64,000 nucleotides of DNA from the NCBI RefSeq assembly GCF_900129425.1, contig NZ_LT670817.1:3658001-3722000 (forward strand). Reading direction: 5' to 3'. The DNA is from Bradyrhizobium erythrophlei. Its GTDB lineage: Bacteria; Pseudomonadota; Alphaproteobacteria; Rhizobiales; Xanthobacteraceae. Shown piece by piece: positions 26,540-35,685 of this stretch; position 1 is the first letter of the stretch, and every line of letters begins with the position of its first letter. A model generated the notes under the pieces. It made no database searches. It was given only the letters and a program-made list of their open reading frames with translations, and had not been told where the DNA came from. The translations under genes and the position numbers were made by a program.

Positions 26540-27076
26540 ATGTCCCGTCTCTCAGTCCCCAGCCTCGAATCCGACACCGGGCCGTCGGGCCAGGTCTATG
26601 CCCAGATCAAGAAGGCGATCGGGAGCGTTCCGAACACCTACGCAGCTATCGCCGCCTACGGCCCCGCCGCCCTCAAGTCGGTCCTCGCCGCCGATGCGGT
26701 ACTCGCCGCGGGCACGCTGACCAAGCGCGATCAGGAAGTGATCAAGCTCGTCATCAGCGCGGTTTCCGGCTGCGAGTATTGCGTCGCCGCTCACAGCCAT
26801 CTCGCCAGGCTCGCCGGGGTGAAGCCCGATGTCCTTAAGCAGATCCGCGAAGGCCAGCCCACCGGCGATGCCACGCGCGACGCGCTGGTCGGCTTCGTTC
26901 GCAAGCTCCAGCAATCCAGCGGCACCGTAAGCGACGAGGATTTCGCCGCGATCAAGGCTGCGGGCTACAGCGATGCCCAGTTAGTCGAGATCAGCCTGGC
27001 CTTCGCGACCACGGTCTTCACCAACGTCTTCAACCGCATCAACGACACCGAGATCGATTTTCCCGCAGTCGCATGA
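26540..27076 (+). CDS. AhpD-like carboxymuconolactone-decarboxylase-fold protein
   Basis: The protein has 178 residues. The redox motif is C78-E-Y-C81 followed by H85 in SGCEYCVAAHS, the AhpD peroxidase-reductant pattern. The rest is helical (QIKKAIGSVPNTYAAIAAYG), matching the peroxidase-related CMD family. It probably reduces peroxides or another oxidant in the cytoplasm. A strong site (GCAGGAGTGTCACC) precedes the ATG. It heads a plus-strand series with a DUF417 membrane protein 46 bases later and a decarboxylase, divergent from an AraC regulator. Confidence 0.9.
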   Translation: MSRLSVPSLESDTGPSGQVYAQIKKAIGSVPNTYAAIAAYGPAALKSVLAADAVLAAGTLTKRDQEVIKLVISAVSGCEYCVAAHSHLARLAGVKPDVLKQIREGQPTGDATRDALVGFVRKLQQSSGTVSDEDFAAIKAAGYSDAQLVEISLAFATTVFTNVFNRINDTEIDFPAVA

Positions 27077-27122
27077 AGCGATCCTGCGCGTACCAGATCT
27101 CGAACATGAAAGGATCACGACC

Positions 27123-27629
27123 ATGACCATGCTTTCCAACACCGCTCCGAACCCGGTTGTAAGCGCCCTGCGCCGGTCCGGGATGCTCGCAGAGGATCTC
27201 GACTACCATATTGTCCGGGCCTCGATGGTGATCATGTTCTTCTTCTTCGGATACCAGAAGTGGTTTCCGTATGAATTCGAAAGACTGGTCCCCTTCATCA
27301 GCAACGGACCGCTGATCTGGTGGCTTTATCCGGTCTTTGGCCACGCTGGCGCCAGCTATTTCCTGGGTGTCTCGGAATGGACCTTCGGATCCCTGCTGCT
27401 CGCAGGCTTCTGGGACAAGCGGCTCGGCGTTCTCGGCGCTCTCGGCTCGACCGGCACCTTCATCGCGACGGTCACCATCATTCCGTTCATGCCGGAGGGT
27501 TGGGACGTCGCCGCGGGAGGCTTTCCTGCGATGACCGGCAACGTGCCCTTCTTGATGAAGGACGTCGTTCTGCTCGCCGTCTCGTTCTATCTCCTGAGGC
27601 AGGACCTGGTTCGCTTGACGCGGCAATAA
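27123..27629 (+). CDS. DUF417 (YkgB-type) membrane protein
   Basis: The protein has 168 residues with four hydrophobic helices and family signatures: ASMVIMFFFFGYQKWFPYE, ISNGPLIWWLYPVFG, WTFGSLLLAGFWDKRLG and TVTIIPFMPEGW. E. coli YkgB/RclC belongs here, and RclC is linked to hypochlorous-acid resistance. Its place behind an AhpD-like gene and an AraC regulator (as RclR) resembles the rclR-rclABC arrangement, which supports a reactive-chlorine or thiol-stress role by analogy only. Confidence 0.9.
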   Translation: MTMLSNTAPNPVVSALRRSGMLAEDLDYHIVRASMVIMFFFFGYQKWFPYEFERLVPFISNGPLIWWLYPVFGHAGASYFLGVSEWTFGSLLLAGFWDKRLGVLGALGSTGTFIATVTIIPFMPEGWDVAAGGFPAMTGNVPFLMKDVVLLAVSFYLLRQDLVRLTRQ

Positions 27630-27807
27630 CAAGGTGAGTGCCCCGACGAATGCGACGCAATCACCGGCGAGCAAGAGCCCGCCGGTGATTGTAGTTCGGG
27701 CTTCCCTGGACGACGAGTGGCCGCTTCGCGCCGGAAGCGGCCAGCGCTTGCAGGATCACGAAATGAGGGTGATCATGCAGAAACGTCTTTATTCCCGGGA
27801 CGCTCCT

Positions 27808-29445
27808 ATGGCCACACTTGCCTATGCTTTGCTCACCGCGCTGAAGGACCACGCCGCCCACGAGATTTTCGGCATTCCCGGCGATTTCGTGCTGCCGCTG
27901 TTCAAGGTCATCGAAGAAAGCAAGATCCTGCCGAGTTTCACGCTGAGCCATGAGCCGGCAGTCGGTTTCGCAGCGGATGCATCGGTGCGGTATCACGGCG
28001 GCCTCGGCGTTGCCGTCGTGACCTATGGCGCCGGGGGCTTCAATATCGTCAATTCGATCGCGGGGGCCTATGCGGAGCGCTCGCCGGTGGTCGTGATCGC
28101 GGGCGCGCCTGGCGCGCGCGAGCGAACCAGCGGCTTCCTGCTGCATCACCAGGCGCGCACGGTCGATACGCAGCTTGCCGTCTTCAGGGAAATCACCTGC
28201 GATCAGGCGGTGCTGACCGATCCCATGACCGCACCTGTGCAGATCGCGCGGGTGTTGCGTAGCGCCCGCGAGTTGTCACTGCCGGTCTATGTCGAATTTC
28301 CTCGCGACATGGTGGCGGCTGAGGTCGAGCCCGTCGTGGCGCTGCCGCCGCGGCATGCGGACGCGGGCGCGCTCGCCGAATGCGCCGACGAGATCCTCAA
28401 GCGCATTGAAGCAGCCAGGGCGCCGGTCGCGGTGGTCGACGTCGAAATCCGGCGCTACGACATCGAGGACAAAATCGCTGCCTTGGCGCGCAAAATCAAT
28501 CTCCCTCTGGTGACCACCTTCATGGGACGCGGACTTCTCGAACATGCTCCCGACGTCGTCGCCGGCACCTATCTCGGCGCAGCCGGAGATCCGGCGGTTA
28601 CCCGGCTGGTCGAGGATGCCGATCTGGTGCTGATGCTTGGCGTCATCCTGTCTGACACCAATTTCGCCCTCTCCAACCGGGCACCAGATCCACGCCGTAC
28701 CATTCTGGCTTCGAGCCGCGAGGTGCAGATCGGTTATCATTGCTTCCGCGACATGCCGCTCGCCGACCTGATCGAGGCGTTAGAGGCGCGCGCCAGGCCG
28801 AGCGGGACGCGGCCGCATCTGCTGAAGCAGCATTCGGTCTATCCGCACGGCCTGCCGGCCGATGATGCGCCGATCTCGCCGTCAGACGTCGCGACCGCGA
28901 TCAACGACCTGTTCGATCGCCATGGCAAGATGCCGATGACATCGGACATCGGCGACTGCCTGTTCACCGCTATGGAAATTGACAACACAGCGCTCGCCGC
29001 GCCCGGCTACTATGCCGGCATGGGCTTTGGCGTGCCCGCAGGCATCGGTGTCGCGGCCACCGGATTGCGGCCCCTGATCCTGGTGGGCGACGGCGCCTTC
29101 CAAATGACCGGCTGGGAACTCGGCAATTGCCGCCGCTACGGGCTCGATCCGATTGTCGTGGTTTTCAACAACAAGAGCTGGGAGATGCTGCGGGTTTTCC
29201 AGCCTGAATCGCACTTCAACGATCTCGATGATTGGCATTTTGCCGATATTGCCGCCCCGATCGGCGGCGTGGGCGAACGGGTCACCACGCGCCGTGAACT
29301 CGCTGCCGCGCTCGATCGCGCTGTCAAGCGGCGCGGCCAGTTCTCATTGGTTGAGGTGATGTTGCCGCGCGGCGTGACATCGGAGACGCTGGCCCGCTTC
29401 GTCACCGGCTTCAAATCCGCCCGCGAGCGCATGGCAAAGGCTTGA
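27808..29445 (+). CDS. ipdC: Thiamine-diphosphate-dependent phenylpyruvate/indolepyruvate decarboxylase
   Basis: From ATG 27808 the protein has 545 residues, the length of the Azospirillum enzyme. Longer in-frame starts at 27634-27778 give a non-homologous extension. Seen: EIFGIPGDFVLPLFKVIEES, the catalytic Glu in LSHEPAVGFAADA (E49), and the ThDP motif GDG at residue 427 with NN at 454-455. Family knowledge: such enzymes turn indole-3-pyruvate or phenylpyruvate into the aldehyde, the key step to auxin (indole-3-acetate) or phenylacetate in plant-associated bacteria. It follows AhpD-like and DUF417 genes, so its expression may be tied to oxidative or plant signals. Specificity for indole versus phenyl substrates cannot be read from sequence alone. 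Confidence 0.88.
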   Translation: MATLAYALLTALKDHAAHEIFGIPGDFVLPLFKVIEESKILPSFTLSHEPAVGFAADASVRYHGGLGVAVVTYGAGGFNIVNSIAGAYAERSPVVVIAGAPGARERTSGFLLHHQARTVDTQLAVFREITCDQAVLTDPMTAPVQIARVLRSARELSLPVYVEFPRDMVAAEVEPVVALPPRHADAGALAECADEILKRIEAARAPVAVVDVEIRRYDIEDKIAALARKINLPLVTTFMGRGLLEHAPDVVAGTYLGAAGDPAVTRLVEDADLVLMLGVILSDTNFALSNRAPDPRRTILASSREVQIGYHCFRDMPLADLIEALEARARPSGTRPHLLKQHSVYPHGLPADDAPISPSDVATAINDLFDRHGKMPMTSDIGDCLFTAMEIDNTALAAPGYYAGMGFGVPAGIGVAATGLRPLILVGDGAFQMTGWELGNCRRYGLDPIVVVFNNKSWEMLRVFQPESHFNDLDDWHFADIAAPIGGVGERVTTRRELAAALDRAVKRRGQFSLVEVMLPRGVTSETLARFVTGFKSARERMAKA

Positions 29446-29527
29446 GTGGCCGCGACAACAGCGCGGGATGTGCACGACGCTTTCGCGAATTGAGCCAGGC
29501 CGGAAGGTGGACTCGAAAAGCCCTGCG

Positions 29528-30061
29528 TCACAGGCAGATACTCAGAATCTTCAAGCGGCAGGTTTCCCCGGTGCGAGGTTTGGGCTTTGTAACGGCTGGT
29601 TGCTTCGTACCGGTCGTCAACTTGGGACGTTCATAGTCCCCTGCAATCTCCATGGCCCAATACATACGCCCTGTTGTCGCGCTTTTCGCGCTGGCTACAC
29701 CCACTCGCGAGGCGCCGTGCAGGAGAAGGTTTCTTCGGTGCCCCGCTGAATCAATCCACTGGCTAAGTGTCTTTGGGAAGCTGTCGTAGCCATAGGCGAT
29801 GTTCTCTGCGGCTCGGCCCGCGCCGGCGGAATTGACCCGCGAGATGAAGCCGCCGAGCACATCGTGGTCGAGCTTGTCCTTTGCCGCCATCGCCTCGGCT
29901 TGCTCGTGCGCAATACGCGTGAGCGTCGAATCCACGACCACGCGCCCCTCCCCATGCTGAACGCGATAGCTCGAGATCATGTCAGCGGGGGATTCCGCTT
30001 GGGCGAACGTAGGACAGCAGCAAATGGCAAGTGAGAAGTAGAGAAAAAATAACGGCTTCAT
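29528..30061 (-). CDS. Secreted CAP/SCP-domain protein
   Basis: The protein has 177 residues from ATG 30061, which begins a signal peptide (MKPLFFLYFSLAICCC, cleavage near FAQAES). The CAP fold elements are seen: ISSYRVQHGEGRVVVDSTLT, IAHEQAEAMAAKDKLDH, GRAAENIAYGYDS and WIDSAGHRRNLL, with the conserved His/Glu residues of the cavity. A basic, Thr/Pro-rich tail ends it (TKPKPRTGETCRLK). Bacterial CAP proteins are exported, and their functions are mostly unknown. The gene is convergent with ipdC. Confidence 0.9.
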   Translation of the reverse strand: MKPLFFLYFSLAICCCPTFAQAESPADMISSYRVQHGEGRVVVDSTLTRIAHEQAEAMAAKDKLDHDVLGGFISRVNSAGAGRAAENIAYGYDSFPKTLSQWIDSAGHRRNLLLHGASRVGVASAKSATTGRMYWAMEIAGDYERPKLTTGTKQPAVTKPKPRTGETCRLKILSICL

Positions 30062-30565
30062 TGCTCCGATTTCCCATCCCAAAAGCGCTTAGCAAATCTT
30101 GCATGCCAGGCAGCTCTTTTCCATTTTCCACGCGCGATACGGATCCAGGACGCGGCTGCCGAGGCGTACCAGCTTGCCGTGCCGGAAATGAACACAGCGT
30201 TTCGGGCTAAGATGTGAAGGCCCAAAAGACAACGAGAACGCGCACGGTTGCCGTCGGGACCATTTCCATGAAATCTAACAGGTGATGACATTCCCTGTCC
30301 ATGAAGCCATTGCGGCTTCGGCTGCTCCGGCGAGGCAGCGGAACCCGGCGGCTGCCTTCGCTGTCCGCACATCTGATCCGGCAGGATTCCTGCCATAACC
30401 GCCCGGGCCCGGCACTTGCCCAGTACGGCGCGAAGTGGAATCCTGGTTGGGTCAGCGCTGGATCGAACGGTCAACAGCAAGCTGGGGCGCAACTATGTAA
30501 TTTACCGCTGCGTCATGAGCTGATGGCGAAGCGTAGAACGGCATACACAGACCTGGGAGGAGAAG
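30062..30565. other. Stretch with no firm gene; possible small ORF coupled to the CAP gene
   Basis: On the minus strand a Trp/Arg-rich frame (ending SEQ) runs to a TGA at 30058-30060 that overlaps the CAP gene's ATG (ATGA), and can start at a GTG near 30192 (about 44 codons). The overlap is suggestive, but composition and lack of a clear ribosome-binding site leave it doubtful. Nothing else is evident up to the molybdoenzyme. Confidence 0.35.
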
Positions 30566-32722
30566 ATGGCGAGCGCTTCCGAGCGGACCGTTGTTCGCGC
30601 AGCATGCCCACATGATTGCCCAGACACCTGCGCGATGCTGGTGACGGTGGAAGATGGCCGCGCGGTCGCGGTACGTGGCGACCCCGAGCACCCCTTCACC
30701 CGCGGAGGGCTGTGCGTAAAAGTCAACAACTACGAAAAGCGGGTCTACAGCCCGGATAGAGTGCTCCACCCGCTCAAGCGCTCCGGACCGAAAGGGACCG
30801 GACAGTTCGAGCGCTTCAGCTGGGACGAAGCCGTCGAAATGATCCGCGACCGCTGGACCGGGATCATCGGCAAGTATGGGCCAACCGCTATCCTGCCCTA
30901 TAGCTATTTAGGGACCGAGGGCATCCTTAACGGGCTGAATGTGGGTGACGCCTTCTTTAACAGGCTTGGCGCCACCATCAGCGAGCGGACCTTCTGTGAT
31001 TCAGGCTCCTGCACAGCCTATTTCATGACGATAGGTCCGTCTCCCGGCATGGACCCAGAGAGCTTCAAGCATTCGAAATACATCATTCTATGGGCGTGCA
31101 ATACGATCAGCACCAATTTGCACCACTGGCCGTTTATCGCAGAGGCGAAGAGCAAGGGCGCAAAGCTGGTCGTGATCGATCCTGTCAAAACGCGGACAGC
31201 CCGCGAAGCCGACTGGCACATTCCTATCCGGCCAGGCACCGACGCGGCGCTCGCGATGGCTATGATGAACGTTATCATCAGCGAGGATTTGATCGATCGC
31301 GAGTACGTGGAGAACTATACGGAGGGGTTCGAGGAGCTTCGGGAACGCGTCCAAGCCTACTCGCCCGAGCGGGTCGCGGATATCACCGGCATTTCGCCAC
31401 AGGACATCAGAACCCTGGCTCGGGAATACGCGACCACTCAGCCGAGCGTCATCCGTATCGGCGTCGCGATCGAACGCCACGCAGGCGGCGGCCAAACGGT
31501 GCGCGCTGCTGCGTGTCTTCCGGCGCTCGTGGGTGCGTGGCGCCGGGTTGGCGGCGGCATCTTGCAGCTGCCAATTTGGGCCTTCCCGGTCAAATGGGAA
31601 ACGCTGATGCGGCCGGATTGGATCAAGCCCGGAACGCGCGTGCTGAATCAGTGGCGCCTCGGCCCGGCGCTCCTGGACGAAGACCAGCTCGATCCGCCCA
31701 TTAAATCCTCGTTCGTCTACAACTCCAATCCTGCGGTTGTTGTCCCGGAGCAGGACAAGGTTATCCGAGGCCTCGAGCGCGAGGATCTTTTTACCGTGGT
31801 GAGCGAGCAATTCCTCACTGACACGGCCCGGTACGCAGACATCGTTCTCCCTGCTACCACGCAGCTGGAGCAGTTCGACATCATGTTCTCCTGGGGGCAT
31901 CTGTATCTGTCGCTGAATCAAAAGGCGATCGAGCCACTCGGCGAGGCGGTCCCCAACACGGAGCTGTTCCGGCGACTTGCCCGCACCATGGGCTTCGATG
32001 ACCGGCAATGGCAACGCAGGGACGAAGAGATCGCGTTGGACGCTCTGGATTGGGCGAGTCCGGCTCTTCAGGGGATAACAATGGATCTTCTGAAGGAGAA
32101 AGGATGGGCGCGTCTCAACGTTGGAACACCCGACACGTACGTACCGCATGCCGCGGGCAACTTCCTCACCCCATCGGGCAAGTGCGAGTTCAAGGCGTCG
32201 ATGGCCGCGAACGGCAACTTTGTCCTCCCGTTGTTCCGCCAGGGCTCGAACGAGTTTCAGGCGGGCGAGCCGGTCGACGCATTACCAACCTATATTCCAC
32301 CGCGAGAGTCGCCGGCGACCAACGCGCGGTTGGCGGCGAAATACCCCCTCAACGTGATCTCGCCGAAGAGTCACGCTTTCCTCAATTCCTGCTATGGCAA
32401 TCTGCCGGCTCAACTGCATCACGCGGGCGAGCAGGTCGTGCTTGTCAATCCAAGAGATGCAATCGCACGCAACATCGGCGAGGGAAGCGCGGTACGGATC
32501 TTTAACGATCGCGGCAGCTTCGAAGCAATTGCGAAGGTGAGCGCTGAGGTCATGCAAGGGCTTGTTGTCGCACCCTTGGGATATTGGCGCGATCTGAGCC
32601 GAGCGAAAGCTACGGTGAACGCTCTCAGTCCCAGCGCCTATGCGGATCTCGGAAGGGCTCCGACATTCTCGGACACGCTGGTCCAGGTAACGATCGCCCA
32701 GCCAGCAGCCGCGGCCGAGTAA
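30566..32722 (+). CDS. Molybdopterin-dependent oxidoreductase (DMSO-reductase family)
   Basis: The protein has 718 residues without an export leader. The N-terminal [4Fe-4S] motif is CPHDCPDTC, with the fourth Cys in GGLCVKVNNY near residue 50. The Mo-bis-MGD domains show WDEAVEMIRDRW, ERTFCDSGSCTAYFMT (ligand region), HWPFIAEAKSKGAKLVVIDP and the C-terminal molydopterin dinucleotide-binding NVISPKSHAFLNSCYGN. A site TGGGAGGAGAAG precedes the ATG. This subgroup is often annotated simply as molybdopterin oxidoreductase. No small subunit or chaperone gene is adjacent, so partner and substrate are unknown. About 480 bases upstream contain no gene. Confidence 0.92.
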   Translation: MASASERTVVRAACPHDCPDTCAMLVTVEDGRAVAVRGDPEHPFTRGGLCVKVNNYEKRVYSPDRVLHPLKRSGPKGTGQFERFSWDEAVEMIRDRWTGIIGKYGPTAILPYSYLGTEGILNGLNVGDAFFNRLGATISERTFCDSGSCTAYFMTIGPSPGMDPESFKHSKYIILWACNTISTNLHHWPFIAEAKSKGAKLVVIDPVKTRTAREADWHIPIRPGTDAALAMAMMNVIISEDLIDREYVENYTEGFEELRERVQAYSPERVADITGISPQDIRTLAREYATTQPSVIRIGVAIERHAGGGQTVRAAACLPALVGAWRRVGGGILQLPIWAFPVKWETLMRPDWIKPGTRVLNQWRLGPALLDEDQLDPPIKSSFVYNSNPAVVVPEQDKVIRGLEREDLFTVVSEQFLTDTARYADIVLPATTQLEQFDIMFSWGHLYLSLNQKAIEPLGEAVPNTELFRRLARTMGFDDRQWQRRDEEIALDALDWASPALQGITMDLLKEKGWARLNVGTPDTYVPHAAGNFLTPSGKCEFKASMAANGNFVLPLFRQGSNEFQAGEPVDALPTYIPPRESPATNARLAAKYPLNVISPKSHAFLNSCYGNLPAQLHHAGEQVVLVNPRDAIARNIGEGSAVRIFNDRGSFEAIAKVSAEVMQGLVVAPLGYWRDLSRAKATVNALSPSAYADLGRAPTFSDTLVQVTIAQPAAAAE

Positions 32723-33280
32723 CGCCAGACCGCCGCAACTGCTCCCAGTGCTGCCGCGCGGCTCAACTGATTTGCCCGACGGGCGTGCTTGCCGATTTCG
32801 TGTCCAGCCCTTTTTGAAAAAATATTCTGGTTTTCCGAAATCCCAAATCACTTTATATCCTCCGCCGTCCCGTCCCACTCAGAGGGGCGGCTCGCGACGT
32901 CACGGACGCGGGGCGGGATGCGGTGGACGCGGCGGCGCGCTTGACGGGCGTTGCTTGCAGCGGACGGCGAAGACGTGTGGTCCTGACACCCCGACGCTGG
33001 TGTCAAGTTTGCGGATTACTCCGCGTAACGACGGTGGCAAGAAAGCCGATCACCGGGGAGAGCACGGTATAAGCCGTAAACCATTGCGTGCGGGAATGCC
33101 GGGTGTTTCCGATGGCTCGCTGTGAATACTCGTGTGCATACTCACTACCAATAGCGCACACGAGGCTGCGGGTGCATCGGGCGCCCGGCATTCCCCACGC
33201 CCTCTGTTTTCAGGGCGGATGTTTTTGGCAAACCTCGGACGCATCGCGCCGCGAGATCGCGGGCGCGTATCTGTATTTGC

Positions 33281-33362
33281 CGTCATTGCGAGGAGCGAAG
33301 CGACGAAGCAATCCATTCTTTCTTTCTGCTCTATGGATTGCTTCGCTGCGCTCGCAATGACG
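33281..33362. repeat. Long palindromic dispersed repeat (BIME/REP-like)
   Basis: CGTCATTGCGAG (33281-33292) and GAAGCAATCCAT (33304-33315) are mirrored by ATGGATTGCTTCGC and CTCGCAATGACG (33333-33362). The transcript would fold into a long hairpin with a short loop. This unit is one of the commonest intergenic repeats I know from Bradyrhizobium. Confidence 0.85.
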
Positions 33363-33388
33363 TGGGGCATCGATTACCTCGCCCAACC

Positions 33389-33524
33389 GTCATCGCCCGC
33401 CACCGGGTCTCGCCTTCGGCGAGCCCGATGACAGGCTCCGGCGGGCGATCCAGTATTCCGAGACGCCAGTGATGGAATCGAGAAGCCACGGCGTACTGGA
33501 TACTCCGCTTTCGCGGAGTATGAC
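33389..33524. repeat. Second palindromic dispersed repeat
   Basis: CGCCCGCC ... GGCGGGCG enclose the nested hairpin GGGTCTCGCCTTCGGCGAGCCC. The unit then continues through GATCCAGTATTCCGAGACGCC to GTACTGGATACTCCGC and TTTCGCGGAGTATGACG (33491-33524), which contains the hairpin ACTCCGCTTTCGCGGAGT. It resembles the GATCCAGTA repeats known from the same genus. Confidence 0.75.
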
Positions 33525-33710
33525 GACCGGTTATGAAGCGGTGCGAGCGCGCAGCGTCCTCACCTGTCACCACCCGCCGCCGGGTCGGCGCGACGCGGCC
33601 CGCATGGGCGGGGTATGACGGTTCTTTCATGGGAATGACGGGTATAAGTTGGGACCGGCGCCCACGAATCATTGAACCCGTGACGATCTGGCTTAACTCT
33701 CGAAAGCATC

Positions 33711-35552
33711 ATGACGCTTCCCGCATCCGCACTGCCCGTTGAATCGCCGCCGGCGTTTCTCGGCGTCGTGCAGTCCGCTACCGGAAAATTGTGGCGCGAC
33801 CGGCTCGATGCGCGCGGGGCCGCGCGGGCGCTCGCGATCGCGCAGCGCCATCAATTGCCGGAGATGCTGGCGCGGGTGCTGGCGGGGCGCGATATCGGGC
33901 TCGACGCGGTCGAGGATTTTCTCGATCCAACCATTCGCAAATTGCTGCCCGATCCCTACACCGTGACGCAGATGGAAGCGGCAGCCAAACGCATCGCGGA
34001 CGCAGCCACCCGAGGTGAAAAGGTAGCGATCTTCGGCGACTATGACGTCGACGGCGCCACCTCGGCGGCGCTGCTGGCATGGCACCTGCGCCATTGCGGG
34101 CTCGATCCCTTGATTCATATTCCCGACCGGATCTTCGAAGGCTACGGCCCCAACACCGATGCCATCCGCATGCTGGCGGGCAAGGGCGCCACGCTGTTGG
34201 TGACGGTGGATTGCGGCACCACCAGTCTGGAGCCTTTGGCCGAAGCGCGGCAGCTCGGGATGTCGGTCGTCGTCATTGATCATCATCAATGCGGCGACCA
34301 ACTGCCCATCGTGGACGCGCTGGTGAATCCGAACCGGCCCGACGATCTCTCCGGCCTCGGCCATCTCGCCGCGGTCGGTCTGGTGCTGGTCACGCTGGTC
34401 GCCGTCAACAGGGAATTGCGCAGCCGTGGATTCTGGACCAGCGAAATGCCGGAGCCGGATCTGTTGAGCATGCTGCATCATGTGGCACTCGGCACTGTCG
34501 CCGATGTCGCGCCGCTGATCGGGCTCAATCGCGCTTTTGTCGCCAAGGGCCTGATCGCGATGCGGCGCCGCGACCATGTCGGCCATACCGCGCTGATGGA
34601 TGTGTCGCGGCTGAACGGGCCGCCCGAGGCCTGGCATCTCGGCTTCATGCTGGGACCGCGCATCAACGCCGGCGGCCGGATCGGGCGCGCCGATTTGGGG
34701 GTGCGGCTGTTGCTGGAAGGCGACGTCTCCGAGGCCGCGCGGATCGCCACCGAACTTGACCGCCTGAATACCGAGCGCCGCGTCATCGAGCAGATGGCGG
34801 AAGCACAGGCGGAAGCCGAGGCGCTGGCTTCCGTCGGGCTCGAAGACAAGGGGGCGGTGATCGTCACGGCGTCGGAAGGCTGGCATCCCGGCGTGGTCGG
34901 CCTGGTCGCCTCGCGGCTGAAGGAAAAATTCTCGCGGCCGGCCTTTGCCATTGCGCTGGAGCCGGGCGGCATCGGCACCGGTTCGGGCCGCTCGATCGGC
35001 GGAGTCGATCTCGGCAAGGCGGTGCGTCAGGCCGTATCGGAAGGTCTTTTGATCAAGGGCGGCGGTCACGCCATGGCCGCGGGCGTGACGCTGCGTAAGG
35101 AAAGGCTGGCGGAATTCCGCGCCTATATGGAAAGCGCGCTCGCCCACGACGTGGCGCAATCGCGCCATGCCAACGAGCTCTTCATCGACGGTGCGGTCAG
35201 CGCGCGCGCAGTGACGCCGGAACTGGTTACAACGCTCAACCGCGCAGGTCCGTTCGGCAGCGGCAATCCGGAGCCGGTGGTGGCACTGCCCTCGCATCAG
35301 CTGGTGTATGCCGACGAAGTGGGTCAGGCGCATTTGCGCGTGCGGTTCAAGTCCGGCGACGGTTCGATCGTGAACGGCATGGCGTTTCGTTCGGTCGGCC
35401 AGAAGCTCGGCAACGCCTTGCTCCAGCATCGCGGCCAGCCCTTGCACGTGGCCGGATCGCTCGCGGTCGATCGCTGGCAGGGCACCGAGCGCGTGCAGCT
35501 GCGGGTACTCGACATCGCCGTGCCGGATCTGGGGCCGGCGGTGATCAGGTGA
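33711..35552 (+). CDS. recJ: Single-stranded-DNA-specific exonuclease RecJ
   Basis: The protein has 613 residues. DHH-domain motifs are clear: IFGDYDVDGATSAALL, VTVDCGTTS, VVVIDHHQC (DHH), and GLGHLAAVGLVLVTL; the DHHA1 part has GTGSGRSIGGVDL and IKGGGHAMAAG. The OB-fold-like C-terminus follows (GPFGSGNPEPVVALP). RecJ degrades 5' single-strand ends with Mn2+ in RecF recombination and mismatch repair. It starts at the ATG at 33711 after a repeat-rich gap and is convergent with the lytic transglycosylase, with a hairpin repeat between them. Confidence 0.96.
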   Translation: MTLPASALPVESPPAFLGVVQSATGKLWRDRLDARGAARALAIAQRHQLPEMLARVLAGRDIGLDAVEDFLDPTIRKLLPDPYTVTQMEAAAKRIADAATRGEKVAIFGDYDVDGATSAALLAWHLRHCGLDPLIHIPDRIFEGYGPNTDAIRMLAGKGATLLVTVDCGTTSLEPLAEARQLGMSVVVIDHHQCGDQLPIVDALVNPNRPDDLSGLGHLAAVGLVLVTLVAVNRELRSRGFWTSEMPEPDLLSMLHHVALGTVADVAPLIGLNRAFVAKGLIAMRRRDHVGHTALMDVSRLNGPPEAWHLGFMLGPRINAGGRIGRADLGVRLLLEGDVSEAARIATELDRLNTERRVIEQMAEAQAEAEALASVGLEDKGAVIVTASEGWHPGVVGLVASRLKEKFSRPAFAIALEPGGIGTGSGRSIGGVDLGKAVRQAVSEGLLIKGGGHAMAAGVTLRKERLAEFRAYMESALAHDVAQSRHANELFIDGAVSARAVTPELVTTLNRAGPFGSGNPEPVVALPSHQLVYADEVGQAHLRVRFKSGDGSIVNGMAFRSVGQKLGNALLQHRGQPLHVAGSLAVDRWQGTERVQLRVLDIAVPDLGPAVIR

Positions 35553-35584
35553 ACGACTCGAGAGCTCGGGCTCCGGGTGAGGGG

Positions 35585-35676
35585 GCACAGTGCTCAAATC
35601 AGACTCAGTGTCCGTGGAAAAAGCCCCTCACCCCAGCCCTCTCCCCGCAAGAGCGGGGCGAGGGAGCACACTGTGC
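35585..35676. repeat. Nested inverted repeat between convergent genes (probable terminator/dispersed repeat)
   Basis: The outer arms are GCACAGTG (35585-35592) and CACTGTGC (35669-35676). The inner arms are CCCTCTCCCCGC (35637-35648) and GCGGGGCGAGGG (35653-35664), one mismatch, loop of four. The core CCCCTCACCCCAGCCCTCTC is a well-known repeat of Bradyrhizobium and other bacteria. It can stop transcription from both recJ and the convergent gene. Confidence 0.75.
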
Positions 35677-35685
35677 GACGTGCGG

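Larger units (their letters stand above)
32723..33710. other. About 1 kb gene-free, repeat-rich region before recJ
   Basis: No gene is supportable. From about 32880 the sequence can be read as the spurious peptide phrases that recur throughout Bradyrhizobium (SGRRRRVV..., RAPGIPHALCF...), which I recognise as a dispersed element of several hundred bases. Two palindromic units follow at 33281-33362 and 33389-33524. A further GGAATGACGGG unit sits at about 33628-33650. Confidence 0.6.

Noticed and set aside
33281..33524. Possible CRISPR array because of repeated palindromes
   Set aside because: The repeats differ from each other, are not spaced regularly and match known dispersed elements; no cas genes are present.
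33693..35597. 634-codon frame antisense to recJ
   Set aside because: Mirror frame of a clear recJ; composition is His/Arg/Gln-rich and no motif is present.
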